NCBI GenBank assembly: GCA_023700825.1
Contig: JAMPYE010000209.1
Coordinates: forward strand, 1 to 7,188
Origin: Thermoanaerobaculia bacterium
GTDB taxonomy: Bacteria > Acidobacteriota > Thermoanaerobaculia > Gp7-AA8
Direction of reading: 5' to 3'
Length of the DNA stretch: 7,188 nt
The notes under the pieces were generated by a model that saw only the letters and a list, made by a program, of their open reading frames with translations, was not told where the DNA came from and ran no database searches. Of this stretch, positions 1 through 5,327 are shown piece by piece. How positions within the stretch are numbered: position 1 is the first letter of the stretch; every line of letters begins with the position of its first letter. Position numbers and translations under genes: made by a program.

Positions 1-1479
1 ATGCTGTCGGATGGCGCGGCTTCGGTCTCGTCGAGCGGCACGCTCGCACCTGCGACGCAGCTCGGCTACTACCCGAGCGAGATCGTCCTCCGCCAGGGAG
101 CGACGGCCACCGAGGCCTGGTTTTTTCAGCAGACCGAGAACCCCGGCTATCCACATCTCTTTCGCTCGCTCCTGTTCGACGACGGACGAATCACCACCTC
201 GGAGTTTCCGCTCGCCGACATGCCTACGGGCGAGCTGAGCATCGCTTCGACGGACTCCCGCACCGTCGCGGTGGTCGCCCGCGCCGCGGTGCCATTCGAG
301 ACCGACCTCGTCGCATTCGCGGCTTCCTCGACGGACGCCCTCCATGGCTCCACCGGGTTTCCCGTGACGCTCGCGGCACCGGTGCAGAGCGAAGCCCGCA
401 CGGTCCGCCGCGGCGAGGAGACGCTCGTCACATGGGTGGAGCGAACGGGCGACTCGCCGGGAGGAAAGGTTAGGGCAACGCTGCTCGACCGTGACGGGAG
501 ACCGCGCGAGGCTCCTCCAATCGACCTCTTCCCGACGGCGGCCTACGCCATCGCGACCGACGGCGTCGAGTATCTCGTCGCGAAGGACTCCCTCGGCAAG
601 ATTCGCGTGCGGCGCCTTCGCTCCGACCTGACGTGGCGCGACCCGGATTGGACGACGGTCGTCTCGAGCGGCTGCAACCTCCTGCGCGACGACGCCGTCG
701 CGTGGGACGGCAACGGCTGGTGGATCGGTTGGTCGTCGTGCGGCGAGGGTGGCGATCCGATCGTTCAGCGATTGGATCGGGATCTCCAGCCGTTGACCAG
801 CCCTGTCGCCATCGAGTCGGAAGAGGCTCCCAGCGAGGTTCGTATCGTCCCGCTCGGCGGCGCGATCGTCGTCCTGTGGCTGGGCGACGTTCCACCATGC
901 CAGATCTGCACATGCGCCCCGCCACTGATGTCGCTCTTCGGCGCCCGGGTGAGCACCGAAGGAGTGGTGCTCACTCCCTCCACGCGAATCGTCGAAGACG
1001 TCGAATACGCCAGTCTCGACATCGCGTCGAACGGATCGGAGATCCTCGCGATGTGGACCGGCGGCTTCCTGAGCGGCACACGAATCCGAAGCGACCTGTC
1101 GACTCCCGACGTGACGACCGACCAGTACGGCAGGCACGGCGCCGTTCTCGAGGAGAAGTACTCCGATACGCTCGACATCGCCTGGGACGGTGAGGCGTGG
1201 GTCGCGGTGTCGAATGCGCTCGCGTACGACGGCACGTATCACCGAACGTTCACGTTTCGCCGCTTCGTAACGTCGGGTGACCTCGCCGCGGCGTGGAACG
1301 GCGCAGACCAGCGTCAGCTAGACACAAGCGTCAGATCGGGACGCGCCACCGTTTCCGCGGCACCCGGCGGCCCGACGATCCTGCTTCACGAACTCGCGAA
1401 CGAGTCCACCACCGGCGTGCTCCGCTACTTCTTGCGAAACCTCACCGACGCCCCTCGGTCGCGCGGAGTGCGGCGATGA
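1..1479 (+). CDS. Large repeat-containing, probably secreted protein (3' part; beta-propeller-like)
   Basis: The frame is open from the first base and ends at TGA 1477-1479 (492 residues visible). The ATG at base 1 may be internal, because the protein has no signal peptide there and begins inside Ser/Ala-rich sequence. I recognise no named family. A motif of the form [IV]A[WST][DN]G followed by aromatic or hydrophobic beta-strand residues recurs at about residues 184-194, 233-244, 340-352 and 392-403, each followed by a strand ending in Arg-rich 'RLRSDL' or 'RLDRDL'-like text. Such spaced repeats are typical of propeller-like secreted proteins. Cysteines are few: C225, C247 and a CxxCxC cluster at C300, C303 and C305, which could form disulphides outside the cytoplasm. 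There is no catalytic motif that I can name. The gene converges on mutY and their last 38 bp overlap. A role at the cell surface or outside the cell is inference. Confidence 0.75.
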   Translation: MLSDGAASVSSSGTLAPATQLGYYPSEIVLRQGATATEAWFFQQTENPGYPHLFRSLLFDDGRITTSEFPLADMPTGELSIASTDSRTVAVVARAAVPFETDLVAFAASSTDALHGSTGFPVTLAAPVQSEARTVRRGEETLVTWVERTGDSPGGKVRATLLDRDGRPREAPPIDLFPTAAYAIATDGVEYLVAKDSLGKIRVRRLRSDLTWRDPDWTTVVSSGCNLLRDDAVAWDGNGWWIGWSSCGEGGDPIVQRLDRDLQPLTSPVAIESEEAPSEVRIVPLGGAIVVLWLGDVPPCQICTCAPPLMSLFGARVSTEGVVLTPSTRIVEDVEYASLDIASNGSEILAMWTGGFLSGTRIRSDLSTPDVTTDQYGRHGAVLEEKYSDTLDIAWDGEAWVAVSNALAYDGTYHRTFTFRRFVTSGDLAAAWNGADQRQLDTSVRSGRATVSAAPGGPTILLHELANESTTGVLRYFLRNLTDAPRSRGVRR

Positions 1480-2554
1480 GTTGCAACGCCTTCCTTACGT
1501 ACGACGGGTGAGCGTGGCTCGCAAGCTCCTCGGGCGCTAGCCAAAGCCACTCGCCCGGCGCGTCGGCGACTGCCTTCGCGCCCGGCGCGGGGCAATGGAC
1601 CTCGAAGGTGATCCGCCGGCTCGTGATCGAATGCTTCACCGTGCCGACGACGGGCCCGGGCTTCGAGATCTTCAGCGGGTGCGGATAGAGCGCGTCACTG
1701 CCGTGGGGGAGGTGCAGCATGTCGTGCATCAGCTTGCCCTCTCCACGACGGAATAGGACCCGGCCGGACTTGTCGGTGAAGACGTAGAGCGGGATCGCCA
1801 CATCGACCGGGCGTTTCGTCGCGACACGAACGGGGAACTCCTCGACGCGGTTCGCCTCGAACGCACGACAGTATGCGGTGAGCGGGCACCCGTCGCACGC
1901 GGGATTCTGCGGCGTGCAGACGCGCGCGCCGAGCTCCATGAGCCCCTGGTTGAAATCGCGCGGCCGCCTCGCAGCGCCCACCAGCGCCTCCGCCAGTTCC
2001 CACGCTCGTTTCTCGAGCGCCCCGCTCTTGAGCGGCGCGTCGATCATGTCGAGCCGCGCGACCACGCGCGCCACGTTGCCGTCGACGATCGCGGCAGGCA
2101 GACCGAACGCGATCGACCCGATGGAGCCGGCGGTGTAGCGCCCGACGCCCGGGATCGACCGGAGAGCCTCGACCGCGGCGGGAAGCTCACCCCCAAATCG
2201 TGACATCACCTCGCACGCCCCGCGGTGCAGCATCCGTGCCCTGCGGTAGTAGCCGAGCCCCGACCACGCCGCCACGACGTCGGCCTCCGAAGCGCGCGCC
2301 ATCGATTCGATCGTGGGGAACCGCGCGACGAGCTCCGGGAAGCGCGCGACGACGACATCCATCCGCGTCTGCTGCGCCATCACCTCGGAGACCCAGACGT
2401 GCCACGGCTCGTAGGCTTCGCGCCACGGAAGCGGTCGCTTGTTCGCGCGGAACCAGCGCTCGACGAGCGACGCGATCGCACGCCACTGGTCGGATCCGCG
2501 AGAAACACGCGTCTGCTTTGACCTCTGACCTTTGGCCTCTGGCCTGCCCGTCAC
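1442..2554 (-). CDS. mutY: A/G-specific adenine glycosylase MutY
   Basis: This is a base-excision repair enzyme of the HhH-GPD superfamily that removes adenine mispaired with 8-oxoguanine. The 370 residues carry the full set of marks: WVSEVMAQQT with catalytic Glu57 and the intercalating QQT; LGYYRRARMLH at 100-110; the helix-hairpin-helix SIPGVGRYTAG (133-143); IVDGNVARV with catalytic Asp158; and a [4Fe-4S] ligand set C213-X6-C220-X2-C223-X5-C229. A C-terminal NUDIX-like domain follows from about residue 245 to 365, with the loop VKHSITSRRITFEV where E. coli-type enzymes have an FSH-containing loop. The start is GTG at 2554, which overlaps the upstream lipoprotein's TGA as GTGA, so translation is probably coupled; the Shine-Dalgarno is weak. 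No other ATG, GTG or TTG lies in frame before Met59, which is already past the catalytic Glu. Residues about 4-13 are encoded by a 7-base tandem repeat and are unlikely to be functional. The gene ends inside the 3' end of the convergent neighbour. Confidence 0.96.
   Translation of the reverse strand: MTGRPEAKGQRSKQTRVSRGSDQWRAIASLVERWFRANKRPLPWREAYEPWHVWVSEVMAQQTRMDVVVARFPELVARFPTIESMARASEADVVAAWSGLGYYRRARMLHRGACEVMSRFGGELPAAVEALRSIPGVGRYTAGSIGSIAFGLPAAIVDGNVARVVARLDMIDAPLKSGALEKRAWELAEALVGAARRPRDFNQGLMELGARVCTPQNPACDGCPLTAYCRAFEANRVEEFPVRVATKRPVDVAIPLYVFTDKSGRVLFRRGEGKLMHDMLHLPHGSDALYPHPLKISKPGPVVGTVKHSITSRRITFEVHCPAPGAKAVADAPGEWLWLAPEELASHAHPSYVRKALQLIAALRATEGRR
2517..2544. repeat. Four 7-base tandem units at the 5' end of mutY
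   Basis: On the plus strand the units TTTGACC, TCTGACC, TTTGGCC and TCTGGCC lie head to tail and fit TYTGRCC without exception. They also form two 14-base units differing at two positions. The tract begins 6 bases after the lipoprotein stop and is read as codons about 4-13 of mutY (encoding RPEAKGQRSK). Its 28 bases are not a multiple of three. Confidence 0.75.
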
Positions 2555-2838
2555 GGCTTCGGCTCGACCAGATCGTTCCAGATCTCGCTTACGCTGCGGT
2601 TGTCGCCCCTGGCGTAGCGTGCGTCGATCTCGTCGAGGTACCAGGTCGTCTCGCGCGGATGCAGGCGGCCGGTGCCCCCTTTCGCTTCACGCGCGGCTTC
2701 GTGCCCACGCATCGACTCGACGACGAGCGTCTTGTCCTGCGGAGACATGGCTTTCCACTGCTCGGCGCTGATCTCGGGGCGCCCGCAGGCGGCGAGAAGC
2801 GCGAGGACGGCGAGTACGATCAGAAGTCTGTGCCTCAT
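2551..2838 (-). CDS. Small predicted lipoprotein, unknown function
   Basis: The 95-residue protein has a short basic start (MRHR), a hydrophobic run LLIVLAVLALLA and a good lipobox LAAC with Cys18 as the lipidation site. The mature part is about 78 residues. It is charged and probably helical, with WKAMSPQDK (28-36), TWYLDEIDARYARGD (65-79) and a Pro-rich end. I do not recognise a family. I chose ATG 2838 because it places a proper signal peptide at the N-terminus. The frame stays open to 2934, but that extension would put about 32 Arg-rich residues ahead of the signal peptide and fill the divergent promoter region. A -10-like hexamer lies 9 bases before the ATG. The gene is first of a two-gene unit with mutY, whose GTG overlaps this stop by 4 bases. 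A functional link to DNA repair is not implied; the coupling may only set expression. Confidence 0.8.
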   Translation of the reverse strand: MRHRLLIVLAVLALLAACGRPEISAEQWKAMSPQDKTLVVESMRGHEAAREAKGGTGRLHPRETTWYLDEIDARYARGDNRSVSEIWNDLVEPKP

Positions 2839-2847
2839 TGAGGCGAG

Positions 2848-2876
2848 AGTATCTGCCCCGCGCTCCCAACGCGCAA
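2848..2876 (-). promoter_or_regulatory. Candidate sigma70-type promoter for lipoprotein-mutY
   Basis: On the minus strand, TTGCGC (2876-2871) is followed by a 17-base spacer and GATACT (2853-2848). The last base of the -10-like hexamer is 9 bases before the ATG at 2838. A transcript starting about 6-7 bases after the -10 would have a leader of only a few bases. The -35 matches the consensus at TTG only, so the call rests on the -10, the spacing and the position. Confidence 0.45.
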
Positions 2877-2897
2877 GCCCGAGGACCGGCTCGCGGT

Positions 2898-2926
2898 TTG
2901 CGGCACATCGTCGATTCTGCCAAGAT
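2898..2926 (+). promoter_or_regulatory. Weak candidate promoter for the DUF1573 gene
   Basis: TTGCGG (2898-2903) and CAAGAT (2921-2926) lie 17 bases apart in the divergent region. The hexamers are poor matches (TTG of the -35; A2, A5 and T6 of the -10). A start near 2933 would give a leader of about 15 bases, just enough to include the Shine-Dalgarno at 2936. The rest of the 109-bp divergent region (2839-2947) holds no operator-like palindrome that I can see. Confidence 0.25.
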
Positions 2927-2935
2927 TGCCGCATC

Positions 2936-2940
2936 GGAGG
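2936..2940 (+). promoter_or_regulatory. Shine-Dalgarno site that fixes the start of the DUF1573 gene
   Basis: GGAGG lies 7 bases before GTG 2948, an ideal distance. It decides the start against the much longer open frame that begins at 2672, which would run antisense through the small lipoprotein gene and encode low-complexity Ser/Arg text. Confidence 0.75.
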
Positions 2941-2947
2941 ATCCAGG

Positions 2948-3841
2948 GTGCCAGGCGACGATTGGAGCGAGCGGGAGATCGACCGCGGCGCGGCGCTCGA
3001 CCGCGAAGTGGACCGGTTGCGAGGCGTCTACCGCGACCACGCAGAGACCCTCTCGAAGCTGGCCGCGAGCGCGCCCTCCAAGCAGCTCGCGCGCCGCTAC
3101 CAGGAGATGATCGCCGAGATCAACAAGGCGATCGTCGGCCTCGACGAGGTCGACCTCGACGTCATTACGCGCAAGAGCAGCGAGCTCCCCGCGCAGTTGC
3201 CCGAGAGCGAGCGGCCGACGCGGGAGAAGCCTCTCCCCGCTCCCGGAGTCCCGATCATCACCCCGCAGAAGCCCGCGAACGACGAGCGGCCCATTCTCTC
3301 GAGCTACACCGTCGCCGCGACCACCGCCGAGAGCGAAGACCGCACGCTGCTCCGCATCGTCATGATCGTCGGCCTCGCGGTCGTCATGATCGGCGTGCTC
3401 GCGCTGTTCGTCTGGAAGTTCTCCGGCGAGCGAGCCGCGCCGGCCGAGCCAGTGGCGCCGACTGCGGTCACGCCGTCTCCGGCTGCGGAAGAGCCGGTCA
3501 CCCCAGTCCCCGAGCCGAAAACCGGCCCGGTGTCGTCGCTCACGATCAGCCCCCAGCAGCAGTACTTCGGCACGATCGCGAAAGGAACGAGCGCCGTCCG
3601 CACCTTCGAGCTCGTCAACCGCGGCAAGAAGGCGGTGACCCTCGAGATCGCGCGCTCCCGCTGTCGCTGTCTCTGGTACGACCCTCCGGCGACGTTGCCG
3701 GCGGGAGGCCGCGGCACGCTCACCGTCCGCGTCGACGGCGCCAAAGCTCCGGAGGGCCTGCTCACTGAGTCGATCGAGATCTCGGTGAAGGGGACGACCG
3801 ACGTCGTGGCCGTGTTCGAGGTCACCGCAGAAGTGAAGTGA
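2948..3841 (+). CDS. Single-pass membrane protein with periplasmic DUF1573 domain
   Basis: The protein has 297 residues from GTG 2948. Residues about 1-75 are charged and helical, with heptad-like text (REVDRLRGVYRDHAETLSKL and RRYQEMIAEINKAI), so a cytoplasmic coiled coil is likely. A Pro-rich stretch follows to about 120. One strong transmembrane helix spans about 136-157 (IVMIVGLAVVMIGVLALFVW), then a Pro/Ala/Glu-rich linker (about 166-192). The C-terminal domain (about 193-297) matches the DUF1573 pattern: YFGTIAKGTSAVRTFELVNRG, then a short CRC pair (C239, C241) at the place where the family often has CGC, then a beta-rich end with TLTVRVD. DUF1573 domains have an Ig-like fold and unknown function. 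N-in/C-out topology is inferred. The stop overlaps an alternative dut start as GTGA, but dut probably starts 29 bases later. What the cytoplasmic coiled coil binds is unknown. Confidence 0.85.
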   Translation: MPGDDWSEREIDRGAALDREVDRLRGVYRDHAETLSKLAASAPSKQLARRYQEMIAEINKAIVGLDEVDLDVITRKSSELPAQLPESERPTREKPLPAPGVPIITPQKPANDERPILSSYTVAATTAESEDRTLLRIVMIVGLAVVMIGVLALFVWKFSGERAAPAEPVAPTAVTPSPAAEEPVTPVPEPKTGPVSSLTISPQQQYFGTIAKGTSAVRTFELVNRGKKAVTLEIARSRCRCLWYDPPATLPAGGRGTLTVRVDGAKAPEGLLTESIEISVKGTTDVVAVFEVTAEVK

Positions 3842-3854
3842 GCGGTGCGCCCTG

Positions 3855-3860
3855 TAGAAT
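3855..3860 (+). promoter_or_regulatory. -10-like element directly upstream of dut
   Basis: TAGAAT (5 of 6 matches to TATAAT) ends 10 bases before the dut ATG, inside the 29-base gap. The gap has no Shine-Dalgarno. No convincing -35 is visible 16-18 bases upstream, so this may be an extended or activator-dependent promoter, or chance. If it is used, the leader would be about 4 bases. Confidence 0.4.
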
Positions 3861-3870
3861 TGCCGCCGCG

Positions 3871-4305
3871 ATGAAGATCCGAATCACGAACCGCTGTCCC
3901 GACATCGAGCCTCCCTCGCGTGCAACCCCGCACGCCGCGGGCTTCGACCTCCGTGCCGCCGTCGACGCGCCGCTCCTTCTCGCCCCCGGCCGCCGCGCCC
4001 TGGTTCCGACCGGGATCTCGATCGAGATCCCACCCGGTTTCGAGGGGCAGGTCCGCGCGCGCAGCGGGCTCGCCATCAAGCACGGCATCGCGCTGGTCAA
4101 CGCCCCCGGAACGATCGACGCCGACTATCGCGGCGAGATCGGCGTGATCCTCGTGAACCTGGGAGAAGAGCCCTTCACGATCTCGCGAGGCGACCGGATC
4201 GCCCAGCTCGTCATCGCCGCCCTGGCGCCCTGCGAGCTCGAAGTCGCCGCCGAGCTCGCCCCCACGGCGCGGGGAGAAGGCGGCTTCGGGAGCACGGGGA
4301 CCTGA
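3871..4305 (+). CDS. dut: Deoxyuridine 5'-triphosphate nucleotidohydrolase (dUTPase)
   Basis: This enzyme hydrolyses dUTP to dUMP and pyrophosphate. It keeps uracil out of DNA and supplies dUMP for thymidylate synthesis. The 144 residues are the usual length for a homotrimeric dUTPase, and all five family motifs are present in order: AAGFDLRAA (22-30), RARSGLA (62-68), GTIDADYRGEI (80-90, with Asp83 as the expected catalytic base), GDRIAQL (107-113) and the C-terminal nucleotide-closing arm RGEGGFGSTGT (134-144). I chose ATG 3871 because family members begin close to MKIRI. The in-frame GTG at 3838 would add 11 residues of no family character, although it overlaps the previous stop as GTGA. 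The gene is intact and looks fully functional. It sits among envelope genes, and its own -10-like element suggests independent transcription. Confidence 0.97.
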   Translation: MKIRITNRCPDIEPPSRATPHAAGFDLRAAVDAPLLLAPGRRALVPTGISIEIPPGFEGQVRARSGLAIKHGIALVNAPGTIDADYRGEIGVILVNLGEEPFTISRGDRIAQLVIAALAPCELEVAAELAPTARGEGGFGSTGT

Positions 4306-4309
4306 TCCG

Positions 4310-4330
4310 TTTGGCCTTTCGCCTATCGCC
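4310..4330. repeat. Three 7-base tandem units (TTTGGCC family)
   Basis: TTTGGCC, TTTCGCC and TATCGCC lie head to tail at 4310-4316, 4317-4323 and 4324-4330, starting 4 bases after the dut stop. The units match each other at 5-6 of 7 positions and resemble the units at 2517-2544. The tract overlaps the -35 box and most of the spacer of the promoter for the next gene. Confidence 0.6.
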
Positions 4331-4339
4331 TTCTATACT
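4311..4339 (+). promoter_or_regulatory. Sigma70-type promoter for the 4348 gene, near-leaderless
   Basis: TTGGCC (4311-4316), a 17-base spacer and TATACT (4334-4339) make the best promoter in the window: 4/6 and 5/6 matches at the optimal spacing. The -10 ends 8 bases before the ATG, so the predicted transcript starts almost at the start codon. The 42-base gap has no Shine-Dalgarno. Confidence 0.6.
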
Positions 4340-4347
4340 CCTCCCCG

Positions 4348-4965
4348 ATGACCGCCACGGCCGCGCTTCCGGAAGCGCAGAGCTTCTCCGATCTGAAGGG
4401 ACGCCTCCTCGACGAGGTGATGCGACAGTTCCGCGCCACGCGCAACGACATCCTCCGCTACGGCGTGTGGAACGCCCGGAACATGTCGGACGAGGAATTC
4501 AACCGGACCGACGACCGCAAGCTCCTCGGCTACTTCCGCCAGGACCTGCTCGAGACCCGCTTCGTCCACCGCGGCAATCGCGTGGACCTGATCCAGCTCT
4601 GGATGTGGTTCGACGACCAGATGTCGGGCCGGTTGCCGCTGAGCATCAACGGCGAGGACGTCTACATCCTCATCCAGGACAAGGACCTCGAAAAGCTGCG
4701 GAAGAGGATCTCCGAGCTCGAGAGCTTCATGGCGATGCTCCGCGCGGGTGATCTCGACGCGTTCACGCGCGTGAAATACAAGCTTCGCCGCACGGTGCTG
4801 CGGCTGACGTACGACATTCACCACCTCAACAAGAGACTCGACAAATATCGAAAGAACGTGGGATTCGTCCCGCGCCACGACGAGGCTGCTCACGACGAGC
4901 CGCACCCGCCGGCGGGCGCCGAGGAGCCGGAAGCCCAGGAGGGTCATGATGACGCTGGCTCGTAA
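4348..4965 (+). CDS. Uncharacterised helical protein, unrecognised family
   Basis: This is a 205-residue soluble protein with no signal peptide or membrane segment, so it is probably cytoplasmic. I do not recognise the family. The first 170 residues are dense in charged and aromatic residues and look mostly helical: FSDLKGRLLDEVMRQF (13-28), LIQLWMWFDDQM (81-92), then two amphipathic helices with coiled-coil character, KDLEKLRKRISELESFMAML (112-131) and about 141-169 (ending HHLNKRLDKYRKN). The last 30 residues are a low-complexity acidic, Pro- and His-rich tail containing RHDEAAHDEPHPP, which may be disordered or bind metal. The ATG is set by the TATACT promoter 8 bases upstream; there is no Shine-Dalgarno. 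The 3' end overlaps the cytochrome c gene by 17 bases, and the tail codons also contain that gene's AGGAGG site, so the tail sequence may be partly constrained by it. Confidence 0.85.
   Translation: MTATAALPEAQSFSDLKGRLLDEVMRQFRATRNDILRYGVWNARNMSDEEFNRTDDRKLLGYFRQDLLETRFVHRGNRVDLIQLWMWFDDQMSGRLPLSINGEDVYILIQDKDLEKLRKRISELESFMAMLRAGDLDAFTRVKYKLRRTVLRLTYDIHHLNKRLDKYRKNVGFVPRHDEAAHDEPHPPAGAEEPEAQEGHDDAGS
4937..4942 (+). promoter_or_regulatory. Shine-Dalgarno site for the cytochrome c gene
   Basis: A perfect AGGAGG lies within the last codons of the upstream gene. It is 6 bases from ATG 4949 but only 3 from ATG 4946, which favours the second ATG. It is the strongest ribosome-binding site in the window. 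Confidence 0.8.
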
Positions 4966-5323
4966 ACTGATGCTCGCCGCCGCCGCGGCCGGAACGATCT
5001 TCGCCGTCGGATGTCAGAAGGAAGCCGCGCAGTCCGCGTCGTCCGCTGCGGTCGACGCTCCCGGCCAGGGAATCTACTTCCAGCAGTGCGCCATCTGCCA
5101 CGGCCGCGCCGGCAAAGGCGACACGATGATCGCCGCGAACTACCCGTGGGCGAACCTCGCCGACACGAAGTACGGCCACGGCTCGACTCGCGAAGAGATC
5201 ATCAGGAACATCACCGACGGAGTCCCGCAGACCCCGATGCGCGGCTTCAAGGGCGCGCTCAGCGACGAGGAGATCGGCCAGATCGCCGACTACATCATCG
5301 CGATGGGCAAGCAGGGATCGTAG
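4949..5323 (+). CDS. Monohaem cytochrome c lipoprotein (class I type)
   Basis: This is a small periplasmic electron carrier with one covalently bound haem. The 124 residues start with a signal peptide (MTLARKLMLAAAAAGTIFA) ending in a lipobox-like AVGC, so Cys22 is probably lipidated and anchors the protein to a membrane. A short Ala/Ser linker leads to QCAICHG, the CXXCH haem site (C47, C50, H51), and then GRAGKGD, typical of class I cytochromes. The probable distal ligand is Met97 in TPMRGFKGALSDEEIGQIADYI, the usual C-terminal class I pattern. The first ATG (4946) would add one Met; ribosome-site spacing prefers 4949. The start lies 17 bases inside the upstream gene, so the two are probably co-translated. 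Redox partners are not in the window. The lipobox has Ala at -3, which is acceptable but not ideal; an uncleaved membrane anchor is the alternative. Confidence 0.92.
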   Translation: MTLARKLMLAAAAAGTIFAVGCQKEAAQSASSAAVDAPGQGIYFQQCAICHGRAGKGDTMIAANYPWANLADTKYGHGSTREEIIRNITDGVPQTPMRGFKGALSDEEIGQIADYIIAMGKQGS

Positions 5324-5327
5324 TACG

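Noticed and set aside
2200..2841. Plus-strand open frame of 213 codons through mutY and the lipoprotein
   Set aside because: Its translation is Arg/Pro/Ala-rich low complexity, typical of a GC-rich antisense frame, and both genes on the other strand are well supported.
2839..2934. Upstream extension of the small lipoprotein to 2934
   Set aside because: It would bury the lipoprotein signal peptide behind about 32 Arg-rich residues and occupy the divergent promoter region.
2672..2947. Upstream extension of the DUF1573 protein to an ATG at 2672
   Set aside because: It would run antisense to the lipoprotein gene and add 92 low-complexity residues. GTG 2948 has an ideal GGAGG 7 bases upstream.
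3838..3870. Alternative dut start at GTG 3838, overlapping the previous stop as GTGA
   Set aside because: The extra 11 residues lie outside the dUTPase family pattern, and ATG 3871 gives the usual MKIRI-like start with a -10-like element just upstream. Coupled initiation at 3838 remains possible.
3304..4083. Minus-strand open frame of 259 codons across the DUF1573 gene and dut
   Set aside because: It crosses two well-supported plus-strand genes, and its translation shows no family features.
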